This document shows positions 32,876-42,180 of a stretch of 64,000 nt of DNA, piece after piece; position 1 is the stretch's first letter; the number at the start of each line of letters is the position of its first letter. This stretch comes from Roseovarius nanhaiticus (GTDB lineage Bacteria; Pseudomonadota; Alphaproteobacteria; Rhodobacterales; Rhodobacteraceae). A program made the translations under genes and the position numbers. The notes below the pieces were generated by a model that was not told where the DNA came from, made no database searches, and saw only the letters and a program-made list of their open reading frames with translations. The stretch covers positions 434,001 through 498,000 of the forward strand of contig NZ_FTNV01000001.1 in assembly GCF_900156535.1 (NCBI RefSeq), in the 5' to 3' direction.

Positions 32876-35794
32876 TTCGCTGCTTACAAGGCACGCAGGG
32901 GCGGCCATGATGGCACCCGGTGTCAATCGCGCGCGCAGCAGCGCCAGCGGATGGGTCTTGAGGCTGAGGCGCGTGGTCACGTAATCCTCCACCATCGCCT
33001 CGCTGCGGGTCATGGCGGGCAGATGCGCGGCAGGCTCGTGCAGCATCTCGTCGCCCAGATCACCGGCGAAAAGGGGCAGGGGGCGGCCTTCGGTCAGCGC
33101 CTTGGCCTGCCAGAGCGCATCGCGGCGGCTGAGGCCTTCACTGGCAAAGCAATCCGCCTCGGCCAGCCGCGTGATCACCGCGGGGGACAGGCCCGCGCGG
33201 CGCCACACGTCGCCGGGCGTGCCAAAGCCGTTACCGCGCGCGGCGCTCAGCCATGTGGCGCTTTCCTCGTCGATGCCCTTGATCTGGCGATAGCCGAGGC
33301 GGAGGGCCAGCCCGCCGTCGCCATCCGGCTCGACGGTATTGTCCCAAAAGCTGGCGTTGATGCAGACGGGCCGCACCACTACGCCATGTTCGCGGGCGTC
33401 ACGCACGATCTGGGCGGGGGCGTAGAATCCCATCGGCTGCGCGTTCAGCAGCGAACAGGCGAAGATCGCCGGGTGATGGCATTTGATCCAGGCGGACGCA
33501 TAGACCAGCAGCGCAAAGCTGGCTGCGTGGCTTTCGGGAAAGCCGTAGCTGCCGAAGCCCTCGATCTGGGCAAAGCAGCGCTGGGCGAAATCGTCCTCAT
33601 ATCCGTTCGCTTTCATGCCCTTCAGGAAGAGCGTGCGAAACTCGCTGATATTGCCCAGCTTCTTGAACGTGGCGAGGGCGCGGCGCAGCCGGTCGGCCTG
33701 ATCGGGAGTAAATCCCGCGCCGACGATGGCGATCTGCATCGCCTGCTCCTGAAACAGCGGCACGCCTAGCGTCTTGCCCAGCACCGCACCCAATTCGTCC
33801 GAGGGAAAGCTGACCTTTTCCTCGCCGTTGCGGCGGCGGATATAGGGATGCACCATGTCGCCCTGGATGGGGCCGGGGCGGATGATGGCGACCTCGATCA
33901 CCAGATCATAAAAACAGCGCGGGCGCATGCGCGGCAGGAAGTTCATCTGCGCGCGGCTTTCCACCTGAAAAACCCCGATGCTATCGGCGCGGCAGAGCAT
34001 ATCATAGACCTTCGGATCCTCGGGCGGCAGCGTCGCCAGATCGTATGTCTGCCCGTGATGCTGCGCGAGCAGACCGAACGCCTTGCGGATGCAGGTCAGC
34101 ATGCCCAGCGCCAGCACATCGACCTTGAGGATGCCCAGCGCCTCGATATCGTCCTTGTCCCACGAGATCACGGTGCGCCCTTCCATCGAGGCATTCTCGA
34201 CCGGCACCAATTCATCAAGGCGGCCCTCGGTGACGACGAAGCCGCCGACATGCTGGCTCAGGTGCCTTGGGAACCCTTCGATCTCATGCACCAGCGCCAT
34301 GGTCTGTTTCAGGCGCGCATCATCGGGGTCGAGGCCGATCTCCAGCATCCTTTCGCGCTCCACCGCGCCGGTCGAGAAAAAGCCCCAAAGCTGTGAGCTG
34401 AGCGCGCCGATCGTGTCCTGGCTGAGCCCCATCGCGCGGCCCACCTCGCGGATCGCCCGCTTGCCGCGATAGTGGATCACGGTCGCGCAGAGGCCCGCAC
34501 GGTGGCGGCCGTAGCGCTCGTAGATATGCTGGATCACCTCCTCGCGGCGCTCATGCTCGAAATCGACGTCGATATCGGGCGGCTCGTCGCGCGCCTCGCT
34601 CACGAACCGTTCGAACACCATCGTGCCGATCTCGGGGCTGACCGAGGTGACGCCCAGCGCGTAGCAGACCACGGAATTCGCCGCCGAGCCGCGACCCTGA
34701 CACAGGATGCCGCGACTGCGCGCAAAGGCGACGATATCGCGGACGGTCAGAAAATAGGGCTCATATTTCAGCTTGGCGATCAGGGCCAACTCATGTTCCA
34801 GCAGATTGCGCACCCGGTCGCTGGCCCCCTGCGGATAGCGCCATGTCAGCCCCTCCTCGGCCAATCGGCGCAGGCGGGCGCCGGGCGTTTCGCCCTCGGC
34901 GATCTCGCTGGGATATTCATAGCGCAGGCTGCCAAGGCAGAAGGTGAGCGCGGCGGCCAGCGCGCCCGCGCGGCTGACAGCGCCCTCATGCCCCTTGAAA
35001 AGGCGCCGCATCTCGGCCTCGCTGCGCAGGCGGCATTCGCCATTGGCCAGCGCCGCGCGGCCCAGATCGTCGACGCGCGTGCCTGTGCGCACCGCCGTCA
35101 GCACATCGGCGAGGCGCCGCCGCCGCCCGTGATGCATGCGCGGCTGCGCGCTGGCGATCGTCTCGAGGCCCAGCGATTTGGCCAGCCGGGCATGGGCCTC
35201 GAAGCGGCGCGTATCGCGCCCGTCATATCGCGGCGCCATCAATAGAAACATGTCCGCACCAAGAGCTTCTACAACGCGGCGCGCTTCTTTGGTCCAGGCC
35301 GCGCGGCCCGTCTCGGGCGCATGCAGCAGCAGGGTCAGCCCCTCGGCGCCTTCCAGCAGATCGGCGACATGCAATTCGCAAGCGCCCTTGGGCGCGCGGC
35401 GGCGGCCAAGGGTCAGAAGACGGCAAAGGCTGGCCCAGCCGGTGCGGTCCTGCGGTAGCGCGGTCAGCGTCAACCCCTCTTGCAGCACCAGCCGGGCGGC
35501 GGGGATCAGGCGCGGCACATTGGCCCAATCGGGCGTGCGCGGCGTGGGCGCGGGCGGGCCGATGGGGCCGTCCCGCGCCTCGATCGCATGGCGCTCGGCC
35601 ACGTGGCGGGTAATCTCGCGCGCCGCCGCATAGGCGCGCACGATGCCCGCGACGCTATTGTCATCCGCGATAGCCAAGGCGGGCAGGCCCAAGAGGGCGG
35701 CGCGCTGCATGTACTCCTCGGGGTGCGAGGCCCCGGTGAGAAAAGTGAAATTGCTGAGGGCCGAAAGCTCGGCGAAAGGGGGATGATCTCGCAT
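32855..35794 (-). CDS. dnaE2: Error-prone DNA polymerase DnaE2/ImuC, C-terminally truncated
   Basis: A 979-residue C-family polymerase of the DnaE2 type, used in damage-induced mutagenic translesion synthesis. The PHP domain begins FAELSALSNFTFLTGAS, the polymerase core has GRGSAANSVVCYALG and the catalytic PPDIDVDFEHERREE, and the finger and thumb parts include FPESHAASFALLVYASAWIK. The product stops right after RLSLKTHPLALLRARL, where known DnaE2 proteins continue for about 100 or more residues with an OB-fold. The final residues EASGGDI and the stop codon come from a B repeat. No imuA or imuB lies next to it. A GAAC-N7-GAAT box precedes the gene, so SOS control is likely. It may be functional without its tail or be decaying. 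Confidence 0.88.
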   Translation of the reverse strand: MRDHPPFAELSALSNFTFLTGASHPEEYMQRAALLGLPALAIADDNSVAGIVRAYAAAREITRHVAERHAIEARDGPIGPPAPTPRTPDWANVPRLIPAARLVLQEGLTLTALPQDRTGWASLCRLLTLGRRRAPKGACELHVADLLEGAEGLTLLLHAPETGRAAWTKEARRVVEALGADMFLLMAPRYDGRDTRRFEAHARLAKSLGLETIASAQPRMHHGRRRRLADVLTAVRTGTRVDDLGRAALANGECRLRSEAEMRRLFKGHEGAVSRAGALAAALTFCLGSLRYEYPSEIAEGETPGARLRRLAEEGLTWRYPQGASDRVRNLLEHELALIAKLKYEPYFLTVRDIVAFARSRGILCQGRGSAANSVVCYALGVTSVSPEIGTMVFERFVSEARDEPPDIDVDFEHERREEVIQHIYERYGRHRAGLCATVIHYRGKRAIREVGRAMGLSQDTIGALSSQLWGFFSTGAVERERMLEIGLDPDDARLKQTMALVHEIEGFPRHLSQHVGGFVVTEGRLDELVPVENASMEGRTVISWDKDDIEALGILKVDVLALGMLTCIRKAFGLLAQHHGQTYDLATLPPEDPKVYDMLCRADSIGVFQVESRAQMNFLPRMRPRCFYDLVIEVAIIRPGPIQGDMVHPYIRRRNGEEKVSFPSDELGAVLGKTLGVPLFQEQAMQIAIVGAGFTPDQADRLRRALATFKKLGNISEFRTLFLKGMKANGYEDDFAQRCFAQIEGFGSYGFPESHAASFALLVYASAWIKCHHPAIFACSLLNAQPMGFYAPAQIVRDAREHGVVVRPVCINASFWDNTVEPDGDGGLALRLGYRQIKGIDEESATWLSAARGNGFGTPGDVWRRAGLSPAVITRLAEADCFASEGLSRRDALWQAKALTEGRPLPLFAGDLGDEMLHEPAAHLPAMTRSEAMVEDYVTTRLSLKTHPLALLRARLTPGAIMAAPACLVSSEASGGDI

Positions 35795-35809
35795 AACGAG
35801 TCACCTTAT

Positions 35810-35824
35810 ATTCACTTTTTGTTC
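35810..35824 (-). promoter_or_regulatory. LexA (SOS) box candidate of dnaE2
   Basis: On the minus strand GAAC-AAAAAGT-GAAT, one base away from the alphaproteobacterial SOS box GAAC-N7-GAAC. It lies 16 bases before the dnaE2 start codon. Confidence 0.6.
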
Positions 35825-35862
35825 TTATGCCGAGTCCCCATGGATGGATTGTCATGATGGGA

Positions 35863-36357
35863 TTACTTGGGCTCTTCCGGCGTGCAATCACCGCCGGTAA
35901 AGCAGCGATGCGCCTTGTCCAACATTTCGGGCGCCGGATCAAAGAAGGCGTCGCCGCCGCAGGGGTCGACGGTCAGGCTGACCCCGTCTGCATCCTGCCG
36001 CAGAAAGGCCAGCACGGGGCCATCCGCGGGTGGCTGCGCGCACCAGGGGCCGAAACACTTGACGATCAGGGTGACAGGGCCTTCGAGCGGGCGATTGAAC
36101 CCGACCCGACCCAGCGCCTCGCCGGATACCCGCGCGGGGATCCGCGTCTCATCCGGGGTGCTTTGCTGATTGGCCATGTCCACCTCGGGCAGGAGGGACG
36201 CGTCGAAATCCAGCGTGCCATGCACCGCGAAATAGGTCTCGGAGGCGGCATCGACCCGCTCAAACGTCCGTGCCAGGTCATGCGGCAGGCACGATAGGGC
36301 GGTCGCGGGGCTGGCCAGGGCAAGGCCTATGAGCGAAAGGAGGGCGGCGCGCATCAT
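35863..36357 (-). CDS. Secreted hypothetical protein with four cysteines
   Basis: A 164-residue protein that I do not assign to a family. It has a signal peptide ([22 protein letters not shown]). The mature part starts [25 protein letters not shown] and contains further cysteines in [19 protein letters not shown] and RCFTGGDC, so disulfides or metal binding in the periplasm are possible. It overlaps the rppH stop by ATGA (ATG at 36357; a second ATG follows directly), so it is translationally coupled to rppH, the last gene of the gpmI-envC-ctpA-rppH run. The reading frame extends upstream inside rppH, but that part lacks protein-like features. Confidence 0.75.
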   Translation of the reverse strand: MMRAALLSLIGLALASPATALSCLPHDLARTFERVDAASETYFAVHGTLDFDASLLPEVDMANQQSTPDETRIPARVSGEALGRVGFNRPLEGPVTLIVKCFGPWCAQPPADGPVLAFLRQDADGVSLTVDPCGGDAFFDPAPEMLDKAHRCFTGGDCTPEEPK

Positions 36358-36836
36358 AGCAAATCCTTGAATTCGTCCAGAACGGCGGCATAGACGGCCC
36401 GCTTGAACGGCACGATATGGGCGACCAACTCGGACGCGGGCAGCCAGCGCCAATGGGAAAACTCCGGGTGGTCGGTGGCGATGATCACCTGATCGTCGCG
36501 CCCATGAAAGCGCATCAGAAACCATTTCTGCTCCTGTCCGCGATAGCGGCCCTTCCACATGCGCCCCGCCAGATCAGGCGGCAGGTCGTAGCGGACCCAC
36601 CCTTCGGTCTCGGCCTCGACGCGCACCAGGTCCGGCGTCACGCCCGTTTCCTCGACCAGCTCGCGCAGGGCAGCTTCCTTGGCGTCCTCACCCGGATCGA
36701 TCCCGCCCTGGGGCATCTGCCAGGCGGGCGCTTCGGTGTCGATGCGTTGCCCGACAAAGACGTCGCCCGCTGCATTGGCCAGCATGACGCCGACGCAAGG
36801 GCGGTAGGGCAGAGCGGCGATCTGATCGGGGGTCAT
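36354..36836 (-). CDS. rppH: RNA pyrophosphohydrolase
   Basis: A 160-residue Nudix hydrolase. It removes pyrophosphate from the 5' triphosphate end of messages, triggering their decay. The Nudix box [23 protein letters not shown] is complete, and the family's WQMPQGGID and [11 protein letters not shown] segments are present. The start is the ATG of [16 protein letters not shown], where RppH similarity begins; the longer frame is not supported. It lies between ctpA and a small secreted hypothetical gene, in the same direction as gpmI, envC and ctpA, an order often seen in alphaproteobacteria. Confidence 0.93.
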   Translation of the reverse strand: MTPDQIAALPYRPCVGVMLANAAGDVFVGQRIDTEAPAWQMPQGGIDPGEDAKEAALRELVEETGVTPDLVRVEAETEGWVRYDLPPDLAGRMWKGRYRGQEQKWFLMRFHGRDDQVIIATDHPEFSHWRWLPASELVAHIVPFKRAVYAAVLDEFKDLL

Positions 36837-36909
36837 GACAACGGGCCTTGGATCCGGTCGGGGCAGGATGCGCCCGGCCCGCCGCAATGGGCAGGCCGGA
36901 CCGCGCGCC

Positions 36910-38250
36910 TTACTTGGCGCCGTTCAACGTGGTGAGGCCCTTGAGGATATCGACCGCATAGGCCAGCTGGTAATCCTCTTCGCGCAGCTTGGCGCTTTGC
37001 TCGGCACGCTCGCGGGTTTCCTCGATATGCTGGATCTCGTCCTCGGTCAGGCTGTCATTGTCGAGGCTGCCGCGCAGATCGGCCTCGGACCGCAGCAGCG
37101 GCGGCACACCATCTTCGGTCTCGTCCTCGCTCTCGGGGGCACGGCGGGGCTGGGCGACCAGGATATCGGGCGAGACGCCCAGTGCCTGGATCGAGCGGCC
37201 CGACGGCGTGTAGTAGCGCGATGTCGTCAGGCGCATCGCGCCGTCGCCGCGCAGCGGCATGACGGTCTGGACCGAGCCCTTGCCGAAGCTCTTGGTGCCC
37301 ACCACAACGGCGCGGTTGTGATCCTGCAATGCGCCCGCGACGATCTCGGACGCCGAGGCCGAGCCGCCGTTGATCAGCACCACGATGGGCTTGCCCTGGG
37401 CCAGATCGCCGGGCGTCGCGTTGAACCGCTCGCCATCCTGCGGCTCGCGGCCTCGGGTGCTGACGATCTCGCCTTTTTCCAGGAACGCGTCGGACACCTT
37501 GATCGCCTGGTTCAGCAACCCACCCGGATTGTTGCGCAGGTCGATGACGATGCCATTGATCTTGTCGATGCCGCCCGCCTTCTCGATCTCTTCGGCCAGG
37601 CCGTCCTCGAGATTCTGATAGGTCTGATCGCTGAAGGCAGACACGCGCAGCACCACGGCCTTTTGCTCGGTACGGGCGCGCACGGCGGTCACCTTGATCG
37701 TGTCGCGGATGATCGACAGATCGAATGGCTCGGCCTCGCCCTCGCGCACGACGGTGATGACGATCTCGCTGCCCACGGGGCCGCGCATCATGTCCACGGC
37801 CTCGTCGAGGTTCAGGCCCAGAACGCTCTCGCCATCGACATGGGTGATATAGTCGCCGGCCTCGACGCCCGCGTTATAGGCGGGGGTGCCGTCGATGGGC
37901 GAGACGACCTTGACGAAGCCCTCTTCCTGCGTGACCTCGATTCCGAGGCCCCCGAACTCGCCGCGCGTCTGCACCTGCATGTCCTCGGCATCCTCGGGCG
38001 GCAGGTAGCTGGAATGCGGATCGAGCGAGGTCAGCATGCCGTTGATGGCCGCCTCTATCAGATCGCCCTCGTTCACCTCTTCGACATATTGCGCGCGGAT
38101 CCGCTCAAAAATATCGCCGAACAGATCCAACTGCTCGTAGACATTGCTGTTGCGCTGGGTCTCTTGCGCCATCAGGGGGGCGGCGATCTGGGTGGTCACG
38201 ATCGCACCGGCGAGGGTGCCGGCGCCGGCGGCCATCAGGAATTTCTTCAT
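36910..38250 (-). CDS. ctpA: Carboxyl-terminal processing protease (S41 family)
   Basis: A 446-residue periplasmic protease with a signal peptide ([29 protein letters not shown]). It has an N-terminal helical region, a PDZ domain around residues 95-170 ([33 protein letters not shown]), and the S41 core with [15 protein letters not shown], the catalytic Ser in [24 protein letters not shown] and the catalytic Lys in SFGKGSVQ. Such enzymes trim or destroy envelope proteins and often control peptidoglycan hydrolases. It follows envC by three bases, so it is likely on the same message and may act with that peptidoglycan hydrolase activator. Confidence 0.95.
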   Translation of the reverse strand: MKKFLMAAGAGTLAGAIVTTQIAAPLMAQETQRNSNVYEQLDLFGDIFERIRAQYVEEVNEGDLIEAAINGMLTSLDPHSSYLPPEDAEDMQVQTRGEFGGLGIEVTQEEGFVKVVSPIDGTPAYNAGVEAGDYITHVDGESVLGLNLDEAVDMMRGPVGSEIVITVVREGEAEPFDLSIIRDTIKVTAVRARTEQKAVVLRVSAFSDQTYQNLEDGLAEEIEKAGGIDKINGIVIDLRNNPGGLLNQAIKVSDAFLEKGEIVSTRGREPQDGERFNATPGDLAQGKPIVVLINGGSASASEIVAGALQDHNRAVVVGTKSFGKGSVQTVMPLRGDGAMRLTTSRYYTPSGRSIQALGVSPDILVAQPRRAPESEDETEDGVPPLLRSEADLRGSLDNDSLTEDEIQHIEETRERAEQSAKLREEDYQLAYAVDILKGLTTLNGAK

Positions 38251-38253
38251 AGA

Positions 38254-39408
38254 TCATTCATCCTTGTCTGTCTTGAACCACAGCGCGGGATCCACGGCGG
38301 TGTCGTCTTGCCTGACCTCAATATAGAGGGTTTGCGTCCACTCTGTAGCTGCGTCAAGCAGCTCGGCGGGCACGATTTCGTCATCGGCGGCGCCGCCTGG
38401 GGCGCCAAGCCCGCCCATCAGGCCCACGGGGCTGCCCCCTGGCAGAACCTGGCCCGTCTCGCCATAGACCACGTCCATTCCGGCAAAGACCAGCAAAATT
38501 CCCGATTGCGGCTCCAGAATGGCGACATTTCCGTAGTCCAGCAAGGGGCCGCGATAGCGCAGCGTTGCGGCGGCGGGGGTGGTCACCAGGGCGCGGGGCG
38601 GGGCGGCCATGACGATGCCGGGGCGGGTGATGCCCGCCGCGTCCGCCTCGCCCGCGCGGCGCAGGATGCGGCCCTCGACGGGCAGCGGAAGTTCGCCCTT
38701 GCGGCTTTCGATCCCCGGCAGGCTGCCCGGCACCTCGCCCACCGCGATCTGGCTGAGCCCGCTGGCAAAGCCATCGAGCGATTCGGTCGATGCGATCAAC
38801 AGCGCGGTCTGAAGCGGATCCTCGGTAAAACGGCGCGGCAGCTCCGTGCGGTCGGCAATCGCCTGGCTCAACCGGGTACGGGCCTCCTGAGCCGTGGCGA
38901 GCCCCTCTTGCAGCTTCTGAGCCGCATTGTTCTGCAAGCTGCGCAGTGCCGCCAGCTGCTCCAGATCGGCGCGCAGCACCGCGGCGCGGGCGTTCAGCGC
39001 GGGCGTCACATCGGCCAAAAGCATGCCCGACCGCGCCGTGCCGACCGGCCCCGACGGATGCAAGAGCGTCACCGGCGCCGGCGTCGCATTGATCGAGCCG
39101 AGCACACCCAAAAGTTGCGCAATCTCGCCCTCGCGCGAGGCCAGATCGCGCTCCAGCGTTTGCGCACGGATGGCGGCCTGGCGCATGCCGACACGCATCG
39201 CGCGCAGACCCGCCTCGAAGGCGCGGACCGTCTGGCTGAGCGCCTTGACGCGGCTGGCGGCGCCGTCGGCCTCGTCGAGGGCGCGGGTCGCCTCGGCCAG
39301 CATTTCGGACGCGGCCAGTGCCTCGGCGCCCGGATCGCCTTGGGCGCGGGCGTCCAGCGGCACCGCCAGCACAGCCACCAGCGCCGCGGCTGCGCAAAAG
39401 CGCTTCAT
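38254..39408 (-). CDS. EnvC-like murein hydrolase activator
   Basis: A 384-residue protein with a signal peptide (MKRFCAAAALVAVLAVPLDARAQ), a long coiled-coil region (roughly residues 25-245, with many heptad-like Ala/Leu/Arg stretches) and a C-terminal LytM/M23 domain. The LytM domain has GIVMAAPPRALVTTPAAATLRYRGP and YGNVAILEPQSGILLVFAGM, but the zinc-binding His residues of active M23 peptidases are missing, as in EnvC, which only activates amidases at the division site. The ATG at 39408 overlaps the gpmI stop by four bases. It precedes ctpA by three bases. Confidence 0.88.
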   Translation of the reverse strand: MKRFCAAAALVAVLAVPLDARAQGDPGAEALAASEMLAEATRALDEADGAASRVKALSQTVRAFEAGLRAMRVGMRQAAIRAQTLERDLASREGEIAQLLGVLGSINATPAPVTLLHPSGPVGTARSGMLLADVTPALNARAAVLRADLEQLAALRSLQNNAAQKLQEGLATAQEARTRLSQAIADRTELPRRFTEDPLQTALLIASTESLDGFASGLSQIAVGEVPGSLPGIESRKGELPLPVEGRILRRAGEADAAGITRPGIVMAAPPRALVTTPAAATLRYRGPLLDYGNVAILEPQSGILLVFAGMDVVYGETGQVLPGGSPVGLMGGLGAPGGAADDEIVPAELLDAATEWTQTLYIEVRQDDTAVDPALWFKTDKDE

Positions 39409-40943
39409 GCCGCGCCTTCCCGCGCAGGCACGATCAGCGAACGGCCCGTCATTTCGGGCGGCGCCTCCAGCCCCATCAGCGTCAGCAGGCTGGGTGCCAG
39501 ATCGCTGAGCCGGCCATCGGACAGCGCGCCGCCCTCCGGCCCGCCGATCAGGATGACGGGCACAGGGTTGGTGGTGTGGGCAGTATGAGGCGCACCGGTC
39601 TCGGGGTCGATCATCGTCTCGCAATTGCCGTGATCGGCAGTGATGATCATCGCGCCCCCCGCCTTTTTCAGCGCCGCCATAACGCGGCCCAACCCGGTAT
39701 CGACCGCCTCGCAGGCCGCGATGGCGGCGTTCAGATCGCCGGTATGCCCGACCATGTCGGGATTGGCGTAATTGGCGATGATCAGATCGTAGCCTTCCTC
39801 GATGGCGGCAACCAGGTGGTCCGTCACTTCGGGCGCCGACATCTCGGGCTGCAGATCGTAGGTGGCGACGCGCGGCGAGGCGGCCATGTAACGATCCTCG
39901 CCCGTCTCGGGCGCCTCGCGGCCGCCGTTGAGGAAGAAGGTGACATGGGGGTATTTCTCGGTTTCGGCGATGTGGAATTGCCGCAGGCCCTGCTTGGCGA
40001 CCCAGATGCTCAGCGTGTTGTCCGGCTGCTCGTCGGGAAAAATGCAGTCCATGTAGGTCTTGTGGCGCGCCGAATAGTCCGTAAAGCCGCTGACGATGGC
40101 AAACTCGGGCCGTTTGCCCGTCTCGAAACTGTCGAACTCGGGATCGGCGAAGGCGGCGAGGATCTCGCGCGCGCGGTCGGCGCGGAAGTTGAGGCACATC
40201 AGCCCGTCGCCATCGCGCATCCCGGGATATTGGCCCAGAACGCGCGGCTTGATGAATTCGTCCGTGCGGCCCTTGTCATAGGCATTGTCGATCGCCTCAC
40301 TGGCGGTCTCGGCGTGATAGCCTTCGGCGGCGGCGATGGCGGCATAGGCCAGCGACACGCGCTCCCACCGGTTGTCGCGGTCCATGGCATAATAGCGCCC
40401 CGAGACGGTGGCGATGCGCGCACCGAGTGGCAGCGCCTGCTGCAGCTCTTCGAGGTAGGACAAGGCCGAGACCTGCGCCACGTCGCGCCCGTCGGTAAAG
40501 GCGTGGATGGCGACGGGAATGCCCTCATCCGTCAGCGCCCGCGCGGCGGCGATCATGTGGCTGATATGCGAATGCACCCCGCCATCCGACAGAACGCCCA
40601 AAAGATGCGCGGTGCCGCCGGACGCTTTCATCGCGTCCACGAAGCGCCGGATGCCGGGCAGCGCCGGAAAGGTGCCGGTCTCGACCGCGCGGTCAATGCG
40701 GCGCAGATCCATCTCGATGATGCGGCCGGCCCCGATATTGAGATGTCCCACCTCGGAATTGCCCATCTGCCCGGCGGGCAGACCCACATCCAGCCCGTGA
40801 GTGACCAGCTGCGCATGCGGCCATGCGGCCATTGCGGCGTCGAAATTGGGCGTGCGGGCGAGGGCCGGGGCATTTCCGTCTGTGGTGTGCGATATCCCCC
40901 AGCCATCGAGGATGCATAGAACCACGGGTTTGGGGGTGCTCAT
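39405..40943 (-). CDS. gpmI: 2,3-bisphosphoglycerate-independent phosphoglycerate mutase
   Basis: A 512-residue alkaline-phosphatase superfamily enzyme that interconverts 3- and 2-phosphoglycerate in glycolysis, using two manganese ions. The N-terminal metal site is LCILDGWGIS, the phosphoserine nucleophile is in GQMGNSEVGHLNIGAGR, and the second metal site is formed by IIANYANPDMVGHTGD and MIITADHGNCE. The length is standard. The start is ATG at 40943. Upstream, across a 171-base gap holding a repeat A copy, lie rlmH and rsfS in the same direction; downstream it overlaps envC. Confidence 0.96.
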   Translation of the reverse strand: MSTPKPVVLCILDGWGISHTTDGNAPALARTPNFDAAMAAWPHAQLVTHGLDVGLPAGQMGNSEVGHLNIGAGRIIEMDLRRIDRAVETGTFPALPGIRRFVDAMKASGGTAHLLGVLSDGGVHSHISHMIAAARALTDEGIPVAIHAFTDGRDVAQVSALSYLEELQQALPLGARIATVSGRYYAMDRDNRWERVSLAYAAIAAAEGYHAETASEAIDNAYDKGRTDEFIKPRVLGQYPGMRDGDGLMCLNFRADRAREILAAFADPEFDSFETGKRPEFAIVSGFTDYSARHKTYMDCIFPDEQPDNTLSIWVAKQGLRQFHIAETEKYPHVTFFLNGGREAPETGEDRYMAASPRVATYDLQPEMSAPEVTDHLVAAIEEGYDLIIANYANPDMVGHTGDLNAAIAACEAVDTGLGRVMAALKKAGGAMIITADHGNCETMIDPETGAPHTAHTTNPVPVILIGGPEGGALSDGRLSDLAPSLLTLMGLEAPPEMTGRSLIVPAREGAA

Positions 40944-41061
40944 CTGTCGCTCCGCTAAAGGCCTGCCTGCCGCGTTCTACCCAAGATGGCAGCGCTTTGA
41001 AACAGGGCGCGGCAGGGTGGTTGCGCTAAACCTCGGCAGAGACGCAAGTGGACAGGGTAGG

Positions 41062-41087
41062 GTTTGAGTATTTTTGCCAAGATGAAC
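41062..41087 (-). repeat. Repeat A, copy 2
   Basis: The plus strand reads TTTGAGTATTTTTGCCAAGA followed by TGAAC. It lies 28 bases after the stop codon of rlmH (minus strand). In the rlmH direction it reads CATCTTGGCAAAAATACTC, like the other A copies after their genes. Confidence 0.7.
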
Positions 41088-41114
41088 CTTGGGACGGCCC
41101 GCAAGGGCGCCAGA

Positions 41115-41585
41115 TCACGCGCGGTGATAGGGGCCACCAGCGAGAATCGTAGCGGCGCGGTAAATCTGTTCGGACAGCATGACGCGGGCCAGCATGTGGG
41201 GCCAGACCATCGCGCCAAAGGAGAGGCTGAAATCCGCGGTCGCGCGCAAGCCCGGGTCGATCCCGTCCGCGCCGCCGATGATAAAGGCCAAATCGCCACG
41301 AGCCGCATCGCGCCATTCGGCGAGCTTGCGGGCGAATTTGGGAGACGAGATCAGTTTTCCGCGCTCATCCAGCATGACGCGGATGGCACTTTGCGGTAGG
41401 GCGCGCTCAAGCAGGGCGGCTTCTGCAGCAGGGCCGCCGCCCTTCTTGTCCTCGACTTCGTGAACGGTGGTGGGCCCAAGTCCCAGTGCGCGCCCGGTGC
41501 GATCGGCCCGCAAAAGATAGTCGTCCAGCAGGTCGCGCTCGGGGCCGGCGCGCATCCGGCCCACCGCGCAGATATGCAGACGCAT
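41115..41585 (-). CDS. rlmH: 23S rRNA (pseudouridine1915-N3)-methyltransferase
   Basis: A 156-residue SPOUT methyltransferase that methylates pseudouridine 1915 in helix 69 of 23S rRNA, using S-adenosylmethionine, in the assembled ribosome. The C-terminal knot is well preserved: FIIGGADGIDPGLRATADFSLSFGAMVWPHMLARVMLSEQIYRAATILAGGPYHR. The start is the ATG of MRLHICAVGRM, which overlaps the rsfS stop by one base. The two ribosome-related genes are commonly paired in bacteria. Confidence 0.96.
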   Translation of the reverse strand: MRLHICAVGRMRAGPERDLLDDYLLRADRTGRALGLGPTTVHEVEDKKGGGPAAEAALLERALPQSAIRVMLDERGKLISSPKFARKLAEWRDAARGDLAFIIGGADGIDPGLRATADFSLSFGAMVWPHMLARVMLSEQIYRAATILAGGPYHRA

Positions 41586-42031
41586 CAGCCGGGGGCGGCG
41601 GGCGCAACGGCCTCGGCGGCGGGGCCGCCTGCGGGCACCCACATTTTCTCGAGCTGGTAGAATTCGCGCACTTCGGGGCGAAAGACATGGACGATCACGT
41701 CACCCGTGTCGATCAGAACCCAATCGCCTGTCTCGCGCCCTTCGATACGGCTGGCGCGTCCGAGATCATGCTTGAGCTTGTCCACCAACTTCTCGGCGAT
41801 GGCGCTGACCTGACGGGACGAGCGCCCCGAGCAGATGACCATGTGATCGCCGATGGCGGATTTGCCGCGCAGATCGACCTGCACGATATCCTCGGCCTTG
41901 TCCGCATCGAGCGAGGCAAGGATCAGGTCGAGCTGTTCTTGGCTGGTTGCGCTGTCGGTTGTCGCCGGCCCGCTCGAAGGAGCGGCGGCTTGGGTCTCGG
42001 CGGCGGTGGCCGCTGGTGCGGAAATGGACAG
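41585..42031 (-). CDS. rsfS: Ribosome silencing factor
   Basis: About 148 residues. RsfS binds ribosomal protein L14 and stops the subunits joining during nutrient shortage. The core starts SQEQLDLILASLDADKAEDIVQVDLRGKSAIGDHMVICSGRSSRQVSAIAEKLVDKLKHD and continues WVLIDTGDVIVHVFRPEVREFYQLEKMW. I see no ATG or GTG with a good ribosome binding site. A perfect AGGAGG at 42045-42040 lies eight bases before a CTG in frame at 42031, so I propose a rare CTG start. In-frame GTG (VRSQEDD) and TTG codons (up to 42118) are alternatives without good sites. The N-terminal 30 residues are Ala/Thr-rich. Confidence 0.88.
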   Translation of the reverse strand: MSISAPAATAAETQAAAPSSGPATTDSATSQEQLDLILASLDADKAEDIVQVDLRGKSAIGDHMVICSGRSSRQVSAIAEKLVDKLKHDLGRASRIEGRETGDWVLIDTGDVIVHVFRPEVREFYQLEKMWVPAGGPAAEAVAPAAPG

Positions 42032-42180
42032 AACGTCGTCCTCCTGGCTGCGCACCTGATCCTGCCCCGGTGCCGGGCTTGCCCTTAAAATAGCGATCCG
42101 GGCGCGAAGTTTCAACAAAGCATGACAGCCCGCACACGCATCTGTGCGATTTGTCGCTTTGAGCCGGGCCCCAGGCCCGG

